From positions 1,897,001-1,961,000 of the forward strand of contig JASPKZ010007250.1 in NCBI GenBank assembly GCA_030220185.1: a stretch of 64,000 nt of DNA, written 5' to 3'. This document shows positions 42,316 through 53,775 of this stretch, in pieces. Every line of letters begins with the position of its first letter. The stretch's first letter is position 1. The notes beneath the pieces are model-generated. The model saw nothing but the letters and a program-made list of their open reading frames with translations, was not told the DNA's origin and made no database searches. Made by a program: the position numbers and the translations under genes. Source of the stretch: Diploptera punctata (Eukaryota > Arthropoda > Insecta > Blattodea > Blaberidae).

Positions 42316-42370
<55 letters not shown>
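42314..42370. repeat. (TA)n(TG)n microsatellite
   Basis: TA array passing into TG at about 42349, directly 5' of the RTE-E coding region. The first codons MCVCVCG of the open frame below are translated microsatellite. Confidence 0.95.
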
Positions 42371-43435
42371 GCTCATATATGATTTTCGATTATGAGTTTC
42401 TTTTACCCACACATTTAGCTTTCGTTGATCTTGAAAAAGCCTTTGATAAGGTGATAAGAAGAAAATTGTGGGAAATAATGAAGGCAAGAAGGTATCCGGC
42501 TCAACTTATAGAAGGAATAAAAAGTCTTTATAATGGCACGAAAATTATCCTTAATTTAGATAATTATTCCAGAGAAGAAATTTTAATAAATCAAGGAGTT
42601 CGACAAGGGTGTACATTATCACCTACATTGTTTAATATATATTTTGACGATGTTATACGAAAATGGAAAAAATCAAGTCCAATAGGAATACAAATTAATA
42701 AGGAAATGTATATGAATATTTTAATGTATGCAGACGATCTGATAATTATACAAAAGTCAGAGGATGATTTGCAAAGAGACATTTACATGTTGAATCAATT
42801 AGGACTCTATTATGATCTCGAAGTCTCAACTTCAAAAACTAAAATTATGGCTTTTCAGGGCAAAGTGCCAGTCAGAGCAAAAATAGTGATCAATAATGAA
42901 ATAATAGAACAGATACCACACTTTAACTATCTTGGTTCAGATATAGGCCTAACATATAGCTATGATTGGGATATACATAATAAATTAAACCGATATCAAA
43001 TTATGTGTGGCACCATAAGAAGAACCCTCCGAAAGACTCGAAGAGAAACTCAGCTCAGGTTTTATAAAATTATGGCTGTTCCTGTTCTTTTATATGGATC
43101 TGAATCTTGGTACTTAGAAAAAAGATATTTCACATATTCAAGCCACTGAAATGAAATTTTTAAGATATGTAAAAGGATGTACACACATGGATAGATTACA
43201 CAATGAATCAATAAGAAACGAACTGGAGATATTTTCAATAGTTGATAAACTAGAAGAGCACAAATACCAATGGAAATAACATTTAGACAGAATGGACAAT
43301 ATATGATTAACCAAAAAGATCAACACCTACAAACCACATGGGAAAATATCTTTGGGATGGCCAAGGAAACGATGGACTTGAGACCGGAACAGGTTACATT
43401 GACCTAATCCTGGAAAGGAAGAAGAAGAAGAAGAA
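42371..43435 (+). pseudogene. RTE-E reverse transcriptase, 5'-truncated, one main frameshift
   Basis: This is the most complete RT in the window. The frame covers AFVDLEKAFDKVIRRKLWEI (first catalytic Asp), NQGVRQGCTLSPTLFNIYFD, MYADDLIIIQKSEDDL (YADD catalytic box at 42727-42738), the thumb (NYLGSDIGLTYSYDWDIHNK), RRTLRKTRRETQLRFYKIMA and VPVLLYGSESWYLEK. A 1-bp loss near 43115 shifts the frame; it then continues SHIQATEMKFLRYVKGCTHM and GRP.KRW with extra stops, ending in (GAA)n. The fingers and the endonuclease are missing, so the protein cannot work alone. A second copy is at 35819-36519. Confidence 0.93.
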
Positions 43436-43440
43436 GAAGA

Positions 43441-43955
43441 AGAAGGAGAGTTTATTTTACCTCCACCTCATCATGCTACCTTACTAAACTCAGAAAGAAA
43501 GGAGAGAAAAAAAAACATGAACTGAAATGATTTAAGGTTTCCACACATTGATACGGATTGAAGTTTTGCCAACTAACATCTCGCTATATTGATATTACAT
43601 CACCAATACGTGTAGTCGCACGTGTGACACTTGCTATTCACGGCTCAGTTTCATCCTCAAACTAAATAATGTTTGCATTTTAACGCTCAAACAAATTCAC
43701 AAGCATTTTCCAATGTTCTGAAGCCTCATCAAGGCTTGATTGATGAAGCTGTATAAAGCGGTACTGAATTTATACCGCAAATTTCACCTGAAATACGAGT
43801 AAACAAGGCTTGTAAGTAACTGTATCCCTTACTTCACTAATTATTTAATTAAAAGTTACTTTACTTTTCATATACCCTCCCAGTTGTAATAATGAAGGAT
43901 GAAACCGAGTGAATATTTGATATTCATACCGTTGTAATTAGTAACAATGTACTGT
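43441..43955. other. Unclassified interval
   Basis: Nothing recognised. Confidence 0.35.
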
Positions 43956-44372
43956 GTCTTCTTCTTCTTCCTTCCAAGTATTAGGCCAAGGCCTGTTACG
44001 ATCCTATATAAAATGTTCACTTATGGGAAATTCTCGTATAAGACTTGAAAGCATAATAATAGTCCCTTCGATTGGTTGCTGGCCAAAGGAAGGCAAGGCC
44101 AGTGATGGGGCTGCCATCTTATAGCCTCTGGTCAGGCTTTTCTGGAGAAGAAAAGAAAAATAAAGGAAAAGAAGAAATGGAAGAAAGGAAGGACTCCCTA
44201 GCTCTCGGATGCCCTAATAGCGTCGGGGACGAAAAAACAAGAGTTAACCAAGAGAGGTTAGATAGTAAAGTTAAAAGAGTGCAAAACACAAGTAAGTGGA
44301 ATACATGTTTTGCACAGATTGGGCACCTTGTGGTCGCCATCCGCATATCCCCTAGATGAGGACCCCTGAGGG
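43956..44372 (-). mobile_element. Composite X copy, near complete
   Basis: A (CTT)n tail at left, complement of the RTE-B end (AAGGCCTGTTACGATCCTAT), a deletion near 44015, then the X body to the 5' end around CCTAGATGAGGACCCCTGAG. Confidence 0.82.
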
Positions 44373-44735
44373 GCCCTGTATAATCTGCTTCCCTCAAATC
44401 ATAGTTAATGTTTATAGAACTTACATATAGACAAAAATGGAAGCAACACATAGACAGAATGAATGAAGACAGATATCCAAAACAAATAACAAAATACAAA
44501 CCTAAAGGCACCCGAGATGTGGGCAGACCTAGAAAGAGATGGGCTGAAGTCGGAACGGGTCAACAGACCTAATCCATGAATGCAGATGATGATGATGTTT
44601 ATAGAACTAAATTTATGGTCACACGCAGGAAAACATTATTAAATGGAAATAGATAGTTAAGAACAAATAATGAATTAACTTTATGAAGTGGCTGAATTCA
44701 TATACCTAGGATAGAGCTTGAATTCAAATACCTTC
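44373..44735. pseudogene. RTE-A scraps around an RTE-G insertion
   Basis: 44373-44410 is an RTE-A 3' scrap (minus strand: TGATTTGAGGGAAGCAGAT). 44597-44710 is an RTE-A thumb scrap on the plus strand (KFMVTRRK, EVAEFIYLG). They face each other, so an inversion preceded the RTE-G insertion. Confidence 0.65.
44422..44596 (+). mobile_element. RTE-G 3' end, 175 bp, with 12-bp target duplication
   Basis: GTTTATAGAACT is perfectly duplicated at 44410-44421 and 44597-44608. The insert encodes QKWKQHIDRMNEDRYPKQIT, KYKPKGTRDVGRPRKRWAEV and TGQQT, ending in (GAT)n. A young 5'-truncated LINE insertion. Confidence 0.95.
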
Positions 44736-45125
44736 TTCTTCTTCTTCTTCATAACGGTTTAGGCTTATTTACTAGCCTGTTCCGGCTCCAAATTTCTGCT
44801 CTTTCCATCTTTTCTTTGGTCTTACCAAACTTCTTCTTCCTCGTGGTGAATAGTTGAATGTTGCTTTTAGTATTCTATTCTCAGTCATCCTTGCCAAGTG
44901 TTCTTTCCAGTTTGTTCTGTATGTCACTATTGTTGTGTTTAATTCCTCTACTTTTAGTTGTTGTCTTATTTCTGTGTTTTTTGTCTGTTCTTTGATATCC
45001 TGCTATTGGTCTGAGGAATTTCATTTCAGCAGTTTGTATTCTGGCAGATTGTTGTGTTGTCACTGTCCATGTTTTGGATCCATACGTAATAATAGGCACT
45101 GCCACCGTCTTTTATAATTTTATTA
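44736..45125 (-). pseudogene. RTE-H C-terminal fragment
   Basis: The minus strand reads VAVPIITYGSKTWTVTTQQS, RIQTAEMKFLRPIAGYQRTD, then frame-disrupted W.EHLARM-like and GRP relics, with a (CTT)n tail at 44736. A family distinct from RTE-G. Confidence 0.8.
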
Positions 45126-45335
45126 TAGAGCCTTTCGACCGCAACCGCTAAATATTGTAGCTGCCCAAATGCTTCATGGTTCTGGGCGGGCACCAATCCC
45201 ATTGTGGCCGAAATTCCATGAGAAAATTTCTCCTCTCATGGGGCTCGAATCAGTGTTCTCTATTGAGACATCTTGATTCAAACCATTCGTTACAGCGTGG
45301 GACTTCATGCGTGACAGGAAACATTTTTTATTAAT
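45126..45335 (-). mobile_element. SINE-D, diverged and truncated
   Basis: ATTGTGGCCGAAATTCCATG and TGTAGCTGCCCAAATGCTTC match the SINE-D body; the head is mostly unrecognisable. Confidence 0.65.
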
Positions 45336-45487
45336 GGGTCAAGCCAGGCCAAGTTACGTCGAAGACTAGAGAGAGAGAGAGAAATGTTTGTATAAGCGAT
45401 CTCATATATATATGTTATGATGTGAGTCATCACAAGTCTTGTTCAAGTTGTCATATCAACTTCTCTAAAAAAAAAAAAAAAAAAAAA

Positions 45488-45925
45488 GTTAAACTGAAAA
45501 TATAGAAACATACTATTCTCCCAGTTGCATGATATCGATGCGAAATATAAACTATTACTTTAAGAGAGGAGAAAAGATTACGAGTATTTGAGAATAAAGT
45601 TCTTAGGAACAATTTTGGACCAAAGAGAGATGAACAAGACAGGCCAATGGAGAAGACTTCATAACAGTGAACTACATGGTATTTATAGGAAACCAGGTAT
45701 AATAAGAAAAGTTAAATTAACGTAGATTATGATGGTAAGACATGTTGCACGAATGGGGAATGAAAGAAGGGCTTAGAAACTTCTTGTAGGAAAACCGGAG
45801 GGAAAACGCCCAATAGGTAGACCAAGAATGAGGTGAAAGAATAATATTGACCACGATGAGAGAAGTAGATTATATAGGAGATGACTGAAAAACATATCAC
45901 GGTAGGGATGTATGGAGAGTTTATG
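45488..45925 (+). pseudogene. RTE-A C-terminal copy
   Basis: Starts after a poly-A tract (45471-45487). Relics: FENKVLRNNFGPKRDEQ, VARMGNERRA, LVGKPEGKRPIGRPRMR, DVWRVYV, with frame breaks. Confidence 0.82.
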
Positions 45926-46031
45926 TACCCCGAAAAAACCTCACCCAGAAAGCTTTCCCCGACCGGGAATCGAACCCGGGCCTGCTGCGAGACAAGGCAG
46001 CACGCTATCTCGAGACCACAGCGGTGGAGTA
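45926..46031 (-). mobile_element. SINE-A head fragment
   Basis: Complement of head and box B (CGGGAATCGAACCCGGGCCT, CTCGAGACCACAGCGGTGGA); the rest is absent. Confidence 0.85.
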
Positions 46032-46110
46032 GGACCATATCGGTATGCTATTTTTGGCAGTCTGGCATACATTTAAATAATTCATTGTATATTCATAAGT
46101 TTTCCTATCC

Positions 46111-46193
<83 letters not shown>

Positions 46194-46197
46194 GGGA
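46111..46197. repeat. (ATT)n microsatellite
   Basis: Over 80 bp of ATT, ending at an RTE-G insertion site. Confidence 0.96.
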
Positions 46198-46337
46198 CAG
46201 AATGAATGAAGATAGTAATCCAAAACAATTAATAAAATACAAACCTAAAGGCACCCGAGATGTGGGCAGACCTAGAAAGAGATGGGCTGAAGTCGGAACG
46301 GGTCAACAGACCTAATCCATGAATGCAGATGATGATG
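46198..46337 (+). mobile_element. RTE-G 3' end, 140 bp, with 11-bp target duplication
   Basis: ATTATTAGGGA flanks it at 46187-46197 and 46338-46348. Relics RMNEDSNPKQLIKYKPKGTR, DVGRPRKRWAEVGTGQQT and (GAT)n tail. 5'-truncated shortly before the RMNED block. Confidence 0.9.
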
Positions 46338-46660
46338 ATTATTAGGGATAAGGTCAGAAACAGCACAATAAGGGAAATTACGCAAGTTGAAAAAACATAT
46401 TGGAGAAATAGAAGAAAAACGTTTGAAGTGGTATGGACACCTCATAAGAATGGAAGAAAAGAGAATACCAAAGAAGATCCTTAATTGGAAAGCTAATGGA
46501 AGAAATGGAAGAGGCAGACCTAGAGAACGTTGGATGGATGGAGTGAGGAGAAATATGGAAGCTAGAGATCTGAGGGAAGAGATGCCCTAGACAGGAACCT
46601 CTGGCGACAAATCACTTTGGGTTGAAGGAGAAACGCTGTATTGTGGAATATTCTAATTAA
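46338..46660 (+). pseudogene. RTE-F C-terminal fragment
   Basis: RDKVRNSTIREITQVEK-like, LKWYGHLIRMEEKRIPKKIL, GRGRPRERWMDGVRRNMEAR, DRNLWRQITLG after a frameshift near the LREE..ALDRN join. A closer-to-consensus copy than 40690-41205. Confidence 0.85.
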
Positions 46661-46667
46661 AAAAAAT

Positions 46668-46672
46668 ATATT

Positions 46673-46704
<32 letters not shown>

Positions 46705-47300
46705 AGTATATTCACGAATTTGTTGACCTGTTTCGGCCTCAAGAGAAACACCATCCAGAAGTCTTTTGAGTGGACGTCCTGGTCTTCTTCTTCCTGCAGG
46801 TTGATATCTTAACATTTGTTTGGGTATCCTGTGATCTTCCATTCGATGAACACGTTGCATCCATCTTGACTTATAATCAGAAATTTTGTTTTCTAAAGGT
46901 TCCATGTGTAATTCTTCTAAGACGTCTTCATTTTTTGTGTATCCTGCAGTCCTCCGAAGGTATCTCATTTCAACAGATCTAAGTCTCTGTATATCCTTCT
47001 GTTTCAACGTCCATACTTCGCTACCAGACAAAAGAGTTGGAAGAGCTTTTAGTCTTGAATGTTTTTGGACTAACTGTGGCTTGAAGTTAGAATTTATTAA
47101 CCCTAAAATTCTTAAAAAAAGTTAGATATTTTGCATTTACATCCTTTTCTTCTTCATATGAGATATTGCATCCTAGATATGTAAAATTATTCACCTGCTC
47201 CAAAATGTTATTGTTCAGTACAATTTTACTTCTGACAGGATCTACACTTTGAAATGCCATAATTTTTGTTTTTATTTCTCTGTAGATATCTTCAATCCAT
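46668..47300 (-). pseudogene. RTE-D fragment, longest copy
   Basis: From 47300 leftwards: KTKIMAFQSVDPVRSKIVLN, VNNFTYLGCNISYEEEKDVN (RT thumb), LLSGSEVWTLKQKDIQRLRS, MRYLRRTAGYTKNEDVLEEL, RWMQRVHRMEDHRIPKQMLR, GRPLKRLLDGVSLEAETGQQ, then (CAT)n. The frame is mostly intact but lacks RT catalytic motifs. Confidence 0.88.
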
Positions 47301-47301
47301 A

Positions 47302-47370
<69 letters not shown>
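47302..47370. repeat. (ATT)n microsatellite
   Basis: Lies at the 5' truncation point of the RTE-D copy. Confidence 0.95.
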
Positions 47371-48019
47371 GCAAAATCATATAGTGGTAATATTCAGATT
47401 TCTTTTTATTGTTTTACATAAAACTCTCTCTCTCTCTCTCTCATTTCAGACGTACTGAGACAGAAGTAGCAGCCCTATGGCTGGGTATCTTTCCGACATC
47501 ATTGACACAACCATCGCATCAAAAACATATGATCCGAACTATTAAAGGATCAATTGATAGCTCCGAGGTACACAAGTGAACTATAGTATCAAATTTAATG
47601 CAATAGTGAATACTGTATTATCATTTGGGTAATTTGACGCCACTTTGTGCAATCACTGGAAAAGAGATAAACGCTTGCCAAATTGTCTGCTGTGAGCATA
47701 CAGTGTTCGTTATAATCTACTCGAGGCTATAATAGCAATTATGTCGTTTCATAGGCCAATGACCAAATGCCATTAAAATCACATTCCAAAGTCACTGATA
47801 TAACCATGTATAGTGGATACTTCACATAAAACGTTGATTCTAAAGAAACCAGTTAAAAAAAAAAGCAAACTTCAACCATACATATAGAATGACATTTAAA
47901 AATTCAATGATTTTCTTTAACTCTTTGAAACCCAGTGTCCCCTAATAATCTCTGACGTTTCCACTTTTAATTTACTTAAAGTTTTATTTTCTGTTTATAA
48001 TTAATTATTTTGTCATCAA
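47371..48019. other. Unclassified interval
   Basis: Short (TC)n at 47425-47442. The end, AGTTTTATTTTCTGTTTATA ATTAATTATTTTGT, recurs at 49260-49305 before another RTE-A piece. Confidence 0.45.
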
Positions 48020-49115
48020 TGTGATTCAATTACGAGGGAGAAGTTATATAGTATCCTTCTGGAGTTCGGAATTCCTAAAAAGTTAGTTAGACTTATACGA
48101 ATGTTTCTAAATGGCACAAAGAGTAGGGTGTGTGTAGAAAAATAGTTTTCAGATATTTTTGAAATTCACAATGGGTTGAAGCAAGGAGATACACTATCTC
48201 CTCTACAATTTAATGTTGTACTAGAGCATGCCATCAAATCTTTAGAGGATGAAGAAGGCCTACAACTCAATGGTATTAATAAGCTGTTAAGTTTATGCTG
48301 ATGATGTGGTACTATTGGCCGATAGCGAGGAGATACTAAAGGACTACACGCACACACTATTGAGTAATACTAAGAAATTGGGACTGGAAGTAAATATCAA
48401 TAAAACTAAATATATGGTCACACATAGAAATACGGGACATTATATAATGGAAAAGAACACCTTATTAAAAATGTGGGAAATTTCGAGGAAGTGGCTGAAT
48501 TCAAATACCTAGGAACAATAATCACAAACAGGAACGAGATGCACAAAGAAATTGAACATGGGCTCAATTCTGGAAATGCGTGCTATTATGCATTACAGGG
48601 ACACTTGTCGTTCCAACTCTTGAAAAAACGTAAAAATCAAAATATATAAAACTATTATTCTACCAGTTATATTATATGGATGCGAAACATGGGCTCTTAT
48701 TTTAAGGGAGGAAAGGAGATTATGAGTATTTGAGAATAAAGTTCTTACGAACATTTTTGGACCAAAGAGAGATGAACAGACAGGTGAATGGAGAAGACTT
48801 ACATAACAGTAAACCACATGGTCTTTATAGGAAGCCAGATATAATGAGAACAGTTAAGTCTCGTAGACTGCGATAGGCACGACATGTGGCACGAATGGAG
48901 AATGAAAGACGTGCATGGAAGCTTCATGTAGGAAAATCAGAGGGAAAACGCCAGTTGGTAGACCAAGAATGAGGTGGGAGAATAACATTATGATTTGAGG
49001 GAAGTAGATTATACAGGGATGACTGGAAAACATTAGCTCAGGATAGGGATGTATGGAGAGCTTATGTCCGCGCGGCCATGAACCTATGGGTTCAATAGTG
49101 CCAGTGAGTTAGAGT
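48020..49115 (+). pseudogene. RTE-A copy including the reverse-transcriptase core
   Basis: The frame pieces read FGIPKKLVRLIRMFLNGTKS, NGLKQGDTLSPLQFNVVLEH (RT motif), ADDVVLLADSEEILKD (YADD box, frameshift just before it near 48290), LGLEVNINKTKYMVTHRNT, thumb, YGCETWALILREERR, GPKRDEQTGEWRR and GRPRMRWENN, ending GTGCCAGTGAG. The region upstream of PKKLVRL is missing. Several frameshifts and stops; not functional. It links the RT core with the C-terminal pieces scattered elsewhere. Confidence 0.9.
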
Positions 49116-49124
49116 CATAAACGA

Positions 49125-49622
49125 GTATAAACAGACAATTGAATGGAGAAGATTGCGTAAGTGTGCTATATGATCTTTATGGGAAACCAGACATAATAAG
49201 AGCCTTTATTTATTCTATAGTACTTTTCCCATAACTTCTTCATTTTCTAATTTTAAATTATTTACAGTTTTATTTTCTGTTTATAATTAATTATTTTGTG
49301 ATCAATGTATTTGGAGAAGACAACATAACAGTGCTACATGTATGTGGAAAATCAGATATAATAAGAACAGTTAAGTCTCGTAGTCTGCGATGGACAGGGC
49401 ATTTTGGGACGAATGGGAAATGAAATAGGGGAATTGTAGCTCCTTGTAAGAAAACCAGAAGGAAAGCGTTCAGTAGGCAGGCCAAGAATGAGGTGAGAGA
49501 TTAACAAAAACAATGATTTGAAGGAGATGAATGGAAAACATTAGCTTAGGATAGGGATGTATGTAGAGCTTATGTACTTGCGGCCATGAATCTAAGGGTT
49601 CGATAGTGCCAGTGAGCTAGTT
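49125..49622 (+). pseudogene. RTE-A 3' region, rearranged
   Basis: Relics before 49205 and after 49308 are separated by an AT-rich segment similar to 47965-48022. Ends TCGATAGTGCCAGTGAG. Confidence 0.75.
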
Positions 49623-49884
49623 ATCATCTGTATAAAAATATGATCCCATTACAGGCCTTAGATGGTCATTGGGGGTAGTTGGAGATAGGCTTCCACCTTT
49701 ACAGATGGCCTAATCGATACGAGATGTCAGTCGGGTTGTTAGCTCTGCGTAACGACCACCTCTACTCATTTCAGTTAGAGGCTGAGCCAATTTCAGAGCC
49801 GAGAGACCTATTTGTATTATTTCATGGAATGTCCTCTAAACATGAGTTCATACTCTCCAGGGGATAATAATATTCATATACTTT
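49623..49884. other. Unclassified interval
   Basis: The ORF at 49679-49867 has no recognised motif. Confidence 0.35.
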
Positions 49885-50190
49885 CAGAAGCAGCACATAT
49901 GAGATTTTTGAGACCACTTCTTGAATTCACGAGGTTAGATCATCATCAAAGAAATATTGATATTAGAAAAAAAACTGAAATTCGAAAATACATGAAATGA
50001 TATAACCAAATATCTACAAAATTGGAAACAGCATGTTTTGAGGAAGGAGAGGAAAGCTTGCCCCAAACTATCTCTACAATATAAACCAAAGGAAAATAGA
50101 GATTTGGGAAGGCCAAGACGTAGATCGATTCACCAAGATCACCTTGAGTAAACTACAAGCTACAGATCCTACTAAAATGTTCGTGATGAT
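49885..50190 (+). pseudogene. LINE C-terminal relic with GATGAT tail
   Basis: EAAHMRFLRPLLEFTRLDHH, then frame-broken K.ETACFE..., FGKAKT-like; the RFLR...TRLDH.R block identifies it as an RTE-like fragment, very decayed. Confidence 0.6.
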
Positions 50191-50567
50191 GATGATATTT
50201 TCATAAGCACTAGAGTATCTGATATTGTTTTGAAATGGTACCAGCGCCTGGGTGCGCTTTGACCCATTCTTATTTTTATAGGTATATTTATTGTGTATTT
50301 CATGTTTTGAGTGTTGGAAAGGTCTCCCGATTCAACATTTTTTAACTTAATTTTGAATTTGGAAAAGTTTTTGGTTTATTTTAATAGGAATTTTTTGCCT
50401 GAATTGTTATCTTGTGAGTTTCCTTTTTTAGTTGTTTCAAATATTTTTATTTTTTGAGGTTTGTGCTTCTTCTGCTATTTTTAATGTGTCAGGTCGTGGG
50501 GAGTTCTGTGGTTAGGGCCGTGTGCATTGTGTCGTGGACCAATGGCTCTAATTATTGGGTTGGTGTG
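50191..50567. other. Unclassified AT-rich interval
   Basis: Nothing recognised. Confidence 0.35.
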
Positions 50568-50570
50568 TCA

Positions 50571-51389
50571 TAAGCAATGCCACGAGTGATTTCCAATTTA
50601 TCTAGAGGATTTGGAAATCAACATTGGCATTTGTTAGGACTATTTAACGAATAAAATTAAATAATCAATTGAGTTGGTGTTTACTTGATGAAAATCCATA
50701 TTTATTAATTAAATAAAATTAAGCTGTTTACTACAAATTGTTATTTAAATATAGTTATTTTAAAATATTTATATATTTAATGTAAACTGCGATGTTTGAA
50801 AACAAATGATCAATATTTATATGTTTCATTTATTCACCACTGCAACCAGATCATATTATTTATTGTCAAAGGATCGCAATATTGTACGAATGCGCATAGT
50901 GGAGAAAAAATTAAGCATATCAGATTGTTTATAACCAACACAATAGATTAATAATTAATTTATGATGTCCTATGATGTAAATATGTCAATTATATTTTTC
51001 TGCAACCTGGAAAATAATACGTTTAAGAAAGTGCAAACAGTGGTTTCTATTTATTGTGGTATAATCAATCGCTACAATTTTTTTCTGTTATATCTCGCAA
51101 GCGTTATCAGTTTACATTCCTACACTATATATACAATCCGGAAGCTACATGTATTCTGTGATTCTTATATCTTAATATATAAATTGCTATATTCAACGCA
51201 TTTCTTAGAGAGTCAGTCACTGCAAAATACTGCTATGACCTATTCAGAATATCAAAAAGGAAGAGCTTTCTTTAATATGATAAACTTAATTGATAAATAT
51301 GGGTGAAACACGACTGTGATTGGTTGTAAATCAAAATTCAATGAAACGTGATTGGTATTTGACTCCCATTAGGGACATGAGTTTAATAG
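50571..51389 (-). mobile_element. Element M, long form, diverged, with a 60-bp-class insertion
   Basis: TCA at 50568-50570 and CCA at 51390-51392. The centre matches the extra segment of 30748-31479 (complement: GCAATTGATTATACCACC, GAAACCACTGTTTGCAC). Near 50652-50715 an extra sequence with TTGAGTTGGTGTTTACTTGA lies between repeats of AATAAAATTAA; the same sequence occurs at 19205-19258. Confidence 0.8.
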
Positions 51390-51421
51390 CCAGTGTAAAG
51401 GAATCAGTTCTATTTAAATTA

Positions 51422-52226
51422 CGCTGAGAAACCAAAATGATTTTTTTTTTGTCTCCAGAAACAAAAATATGTGATTCTGATAGTATTCTTTCTCCTGAAT
51501 TCAAATAAGATATCGGGTTTTCTTCATCACGCAAGGTTTCCGAGAGATTCCATCCTTTTAGCCGGGAACCAAGCATTTCAGACTGGTTTTTGGATAACTT
51601 TAAATCTCGTATGAGATCGTTAAGATCTTCTTGAGTCAATATCCCTTAAATTGGCAAAACACAAATTTCTTCTGTTAGTTATTTGAATGTGGCGGACCGC
51701 TGCGAAAACGGAATCTAGTATAATCGTTATTATTAGGTATATTGTATAATTTGACACATTTTAAGTCGTTTATTTTTGTTCGTTTTCTGCTGAAGTATTT
51801 AAAATATTAAATTAACTGAATCACGTGACGTATCCAAAAGGATACATTACGAATTTCAGGGATAAATAAGGCTCAGATGAACAGCGTTTTTCAAAAGTTG
51901 TATCGCCAAAATCTGTTTCTTCTTATTCCTTACTTCCATCAGAATCATCTAATATCACATGTTCTGGAGGCTTTGGTATGGGCAATTCTTCGCAGTGTGG
52001 AACTGATCTCATTGCAGATTGCAAGTTAGGATACACCACTGTATGTTTTGAATTTGACGTAATCCCTTTAATGTCTGTTAAGCAGAAAATAATTATTTAA
52101 ATCCATTAATTGAAGTTGAAATAAAAAAAACTGGAGAAATTCCGAATACATATTTGAAACACTATAAAAAACTGCATTAAGTACAAACTATTGGTACTCA
52201 TGAGACAAAAATCATGTTGATCAGTG
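51422..52226 (-). mobile_element. Q element with N-terminal part of the Q ORF (805 bp)
   Basis: Ends CGCTGAGAAACC at left and the complement of CACTGATCAACATGATTTTT at right. On the minus strand, after an acceptor-like TTTTCTGCTTAACAG, the frame gives DIKGITSNSKHTVVYPNLQS, AMRSVPHCEELPIPKPPEHV, ILDDSDGSKE, a stop, TTFEKRCSSEP; then MTQEDLNDLIRDLKLSKNQS, EMLGSRLKGWNLSETLRDEE, and YLNSGERILSESHIFVS at the 3' end. The last block also ends the 55-kb copy. No catalytic motif is recognised in what remains. Confidence 0.75.
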
Positions 52227-53058
52227 TTATCAATAAAAGTTGCCATACTAAGGAGTAGAAAATAATGAACATTTTGAAATAATTATACATCTAATTTACT
52301 GAAGCAATAATATCAGAGGCACTCAAATCAAGTACAAACCTCTTGTGAAATTAACTTTTAAAAATATTTGTACATAAATAAGTCGCTCATTTAATAAATG
52401 CGACCCCTATTAATTAAACATTTTCATATGTTGGACATATCCAAATGTTGGCAAGTTTGAAAGCCACTAACCTAAAAAAAAATGAAGTAGAGAAATTGTC
52501 ATTACAGTTAGTTGGCATGAAATGATCACACAAGATGCTGGAAAGCTCTGTAGATAAGATCAAAGAGCAAAGTTGGGCAGCAAGTTGGTAAGAGAGAGAG
52601 AGAGAGAGAGAGGGGGAGAGAGAGAGAAAGACTTGAAATTAGACTGAGCGTGGAATTAAAGAGACACTCAACCACTTGCTGCAGGATTCAATTTGATTAT
52701 TACAGGGTGAAGGTTGGCTATCTCAGAAAAGAGAGCATTAGCAATAAATTATACGTGTACAACCAACAACCATAAATACAAGGTGTGTTGTAAACTAATT
52801 CAACACTGAGTAGATTTGTGTACTTTAATAACATTTTCTTAATTATTTCTTTGAAAGATTTTTAAATTTAGAAAATGGAATACTAGTGTTAAAAAAACAA
52901 ATTAAAAACACGTGGTGCGATTTCTAGAATTAAGGAGATAGCAACTGAAATAAAAAACATAATTGTAACTAGCTTCCGTCTTTAAAAATTCAGTTATACC
53001 GTCTGAATATTTTTGTTTTTAAATAGCAAATAAGTTAACATTAATGATGCTTATTTTT
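52227..53058. other. Unclassified interval with (GA)n
   Basis: GA array at about 52590-52628; otherwise AT-rich without a recognised gene. Confidence 0.45.
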
Positions 53059-53162
53059 AGTCCACAGCTGTGGTCCAATGGAACAGATTTCGATCCTCAG
53101 CTGTAACATGTTTGCTGAGTGAGTTTTTTCTGGGATTTTGCCACATATAACAATAACACCAC

Positions 53163-53226
<64 letters not shown>

Positions 53227-53542
53227 CTATCCATAGTAATTGTGCCCGATGGCAGGTCTTTCACTGCATTTTCATGCTATGCTTTGCAGCTTTACTACGG
53301 AATTATAGGTGTGGTAGCTTCCTGTTGCTTTCCTCACCGGTGAAGGATGATGATGATAATGATAAGGATGATGATGGTAGGATGATTTTCTGGGACCGTT
53401 GGGCCCTAAGCTTCCTGGCATTTGCCTTACACGTGAGGAAAACCCCGAAAAAACTTCACCCAGGAGCCTGTCCCGACCGGGAATCGAACTCGGGCCCGCT
53501 GCATGACAAGGCAGCACGCTACCTCGAGACCACAGCAGTGGA

Positions 53543-53595
<53 letters not shown>

Positions 53596-53597
53596 TT
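53059..53597. mobile_element. SINE-A (-) framed by AAT arrays, next to a SINE-A head scrap
   Basis: 53059-53150 is a degenerate plus-strand SINE-A head (TCCACAGCTGTGGTCC). (AAT)n covers 53162-53225. 53226-53542 is a minus-strand SINE-A (complement box B CGGGAATCGAACTCGGGCCC; ends CAGCAGTGGA). (AAT)n resumes 53545-53597. Confidence 0.85.
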
Positions 53598-53775
53598 ATT
53601 GATACTCGGAGAGTAAGGGCATAATGCCTCCTCTTCCACTCAACAAGTGACAAATATATTATAGAGGAAAAATTACATTAAGATAATAAAACAGGTTAAA
53701 ACAAATTAAGAGAGACAAATGTCCGGATAATGTAAGGCCCAAATGCTCCCAGACTCCATATAATCATCCATATGA
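53598..53775. repeat. T-like tail (-) and SINE-A scrap (+)
   Basis: TTTATTGATACTCGGAGAGT ... CCTCTTCCACTCAACAAG is the complement of a T-like 3' end. 53700-53775 has AGACAAATGTCCGGATAATG TAAGGCCC from the SINE-A body. Confidence 0.6.

Noticed and set aside
44072..44359. ORF of 95 codons at 44072-44359 as a host gene
   Set aside because: It is the antisense of composite X; the equivalent frame is not kept in the other X copies.
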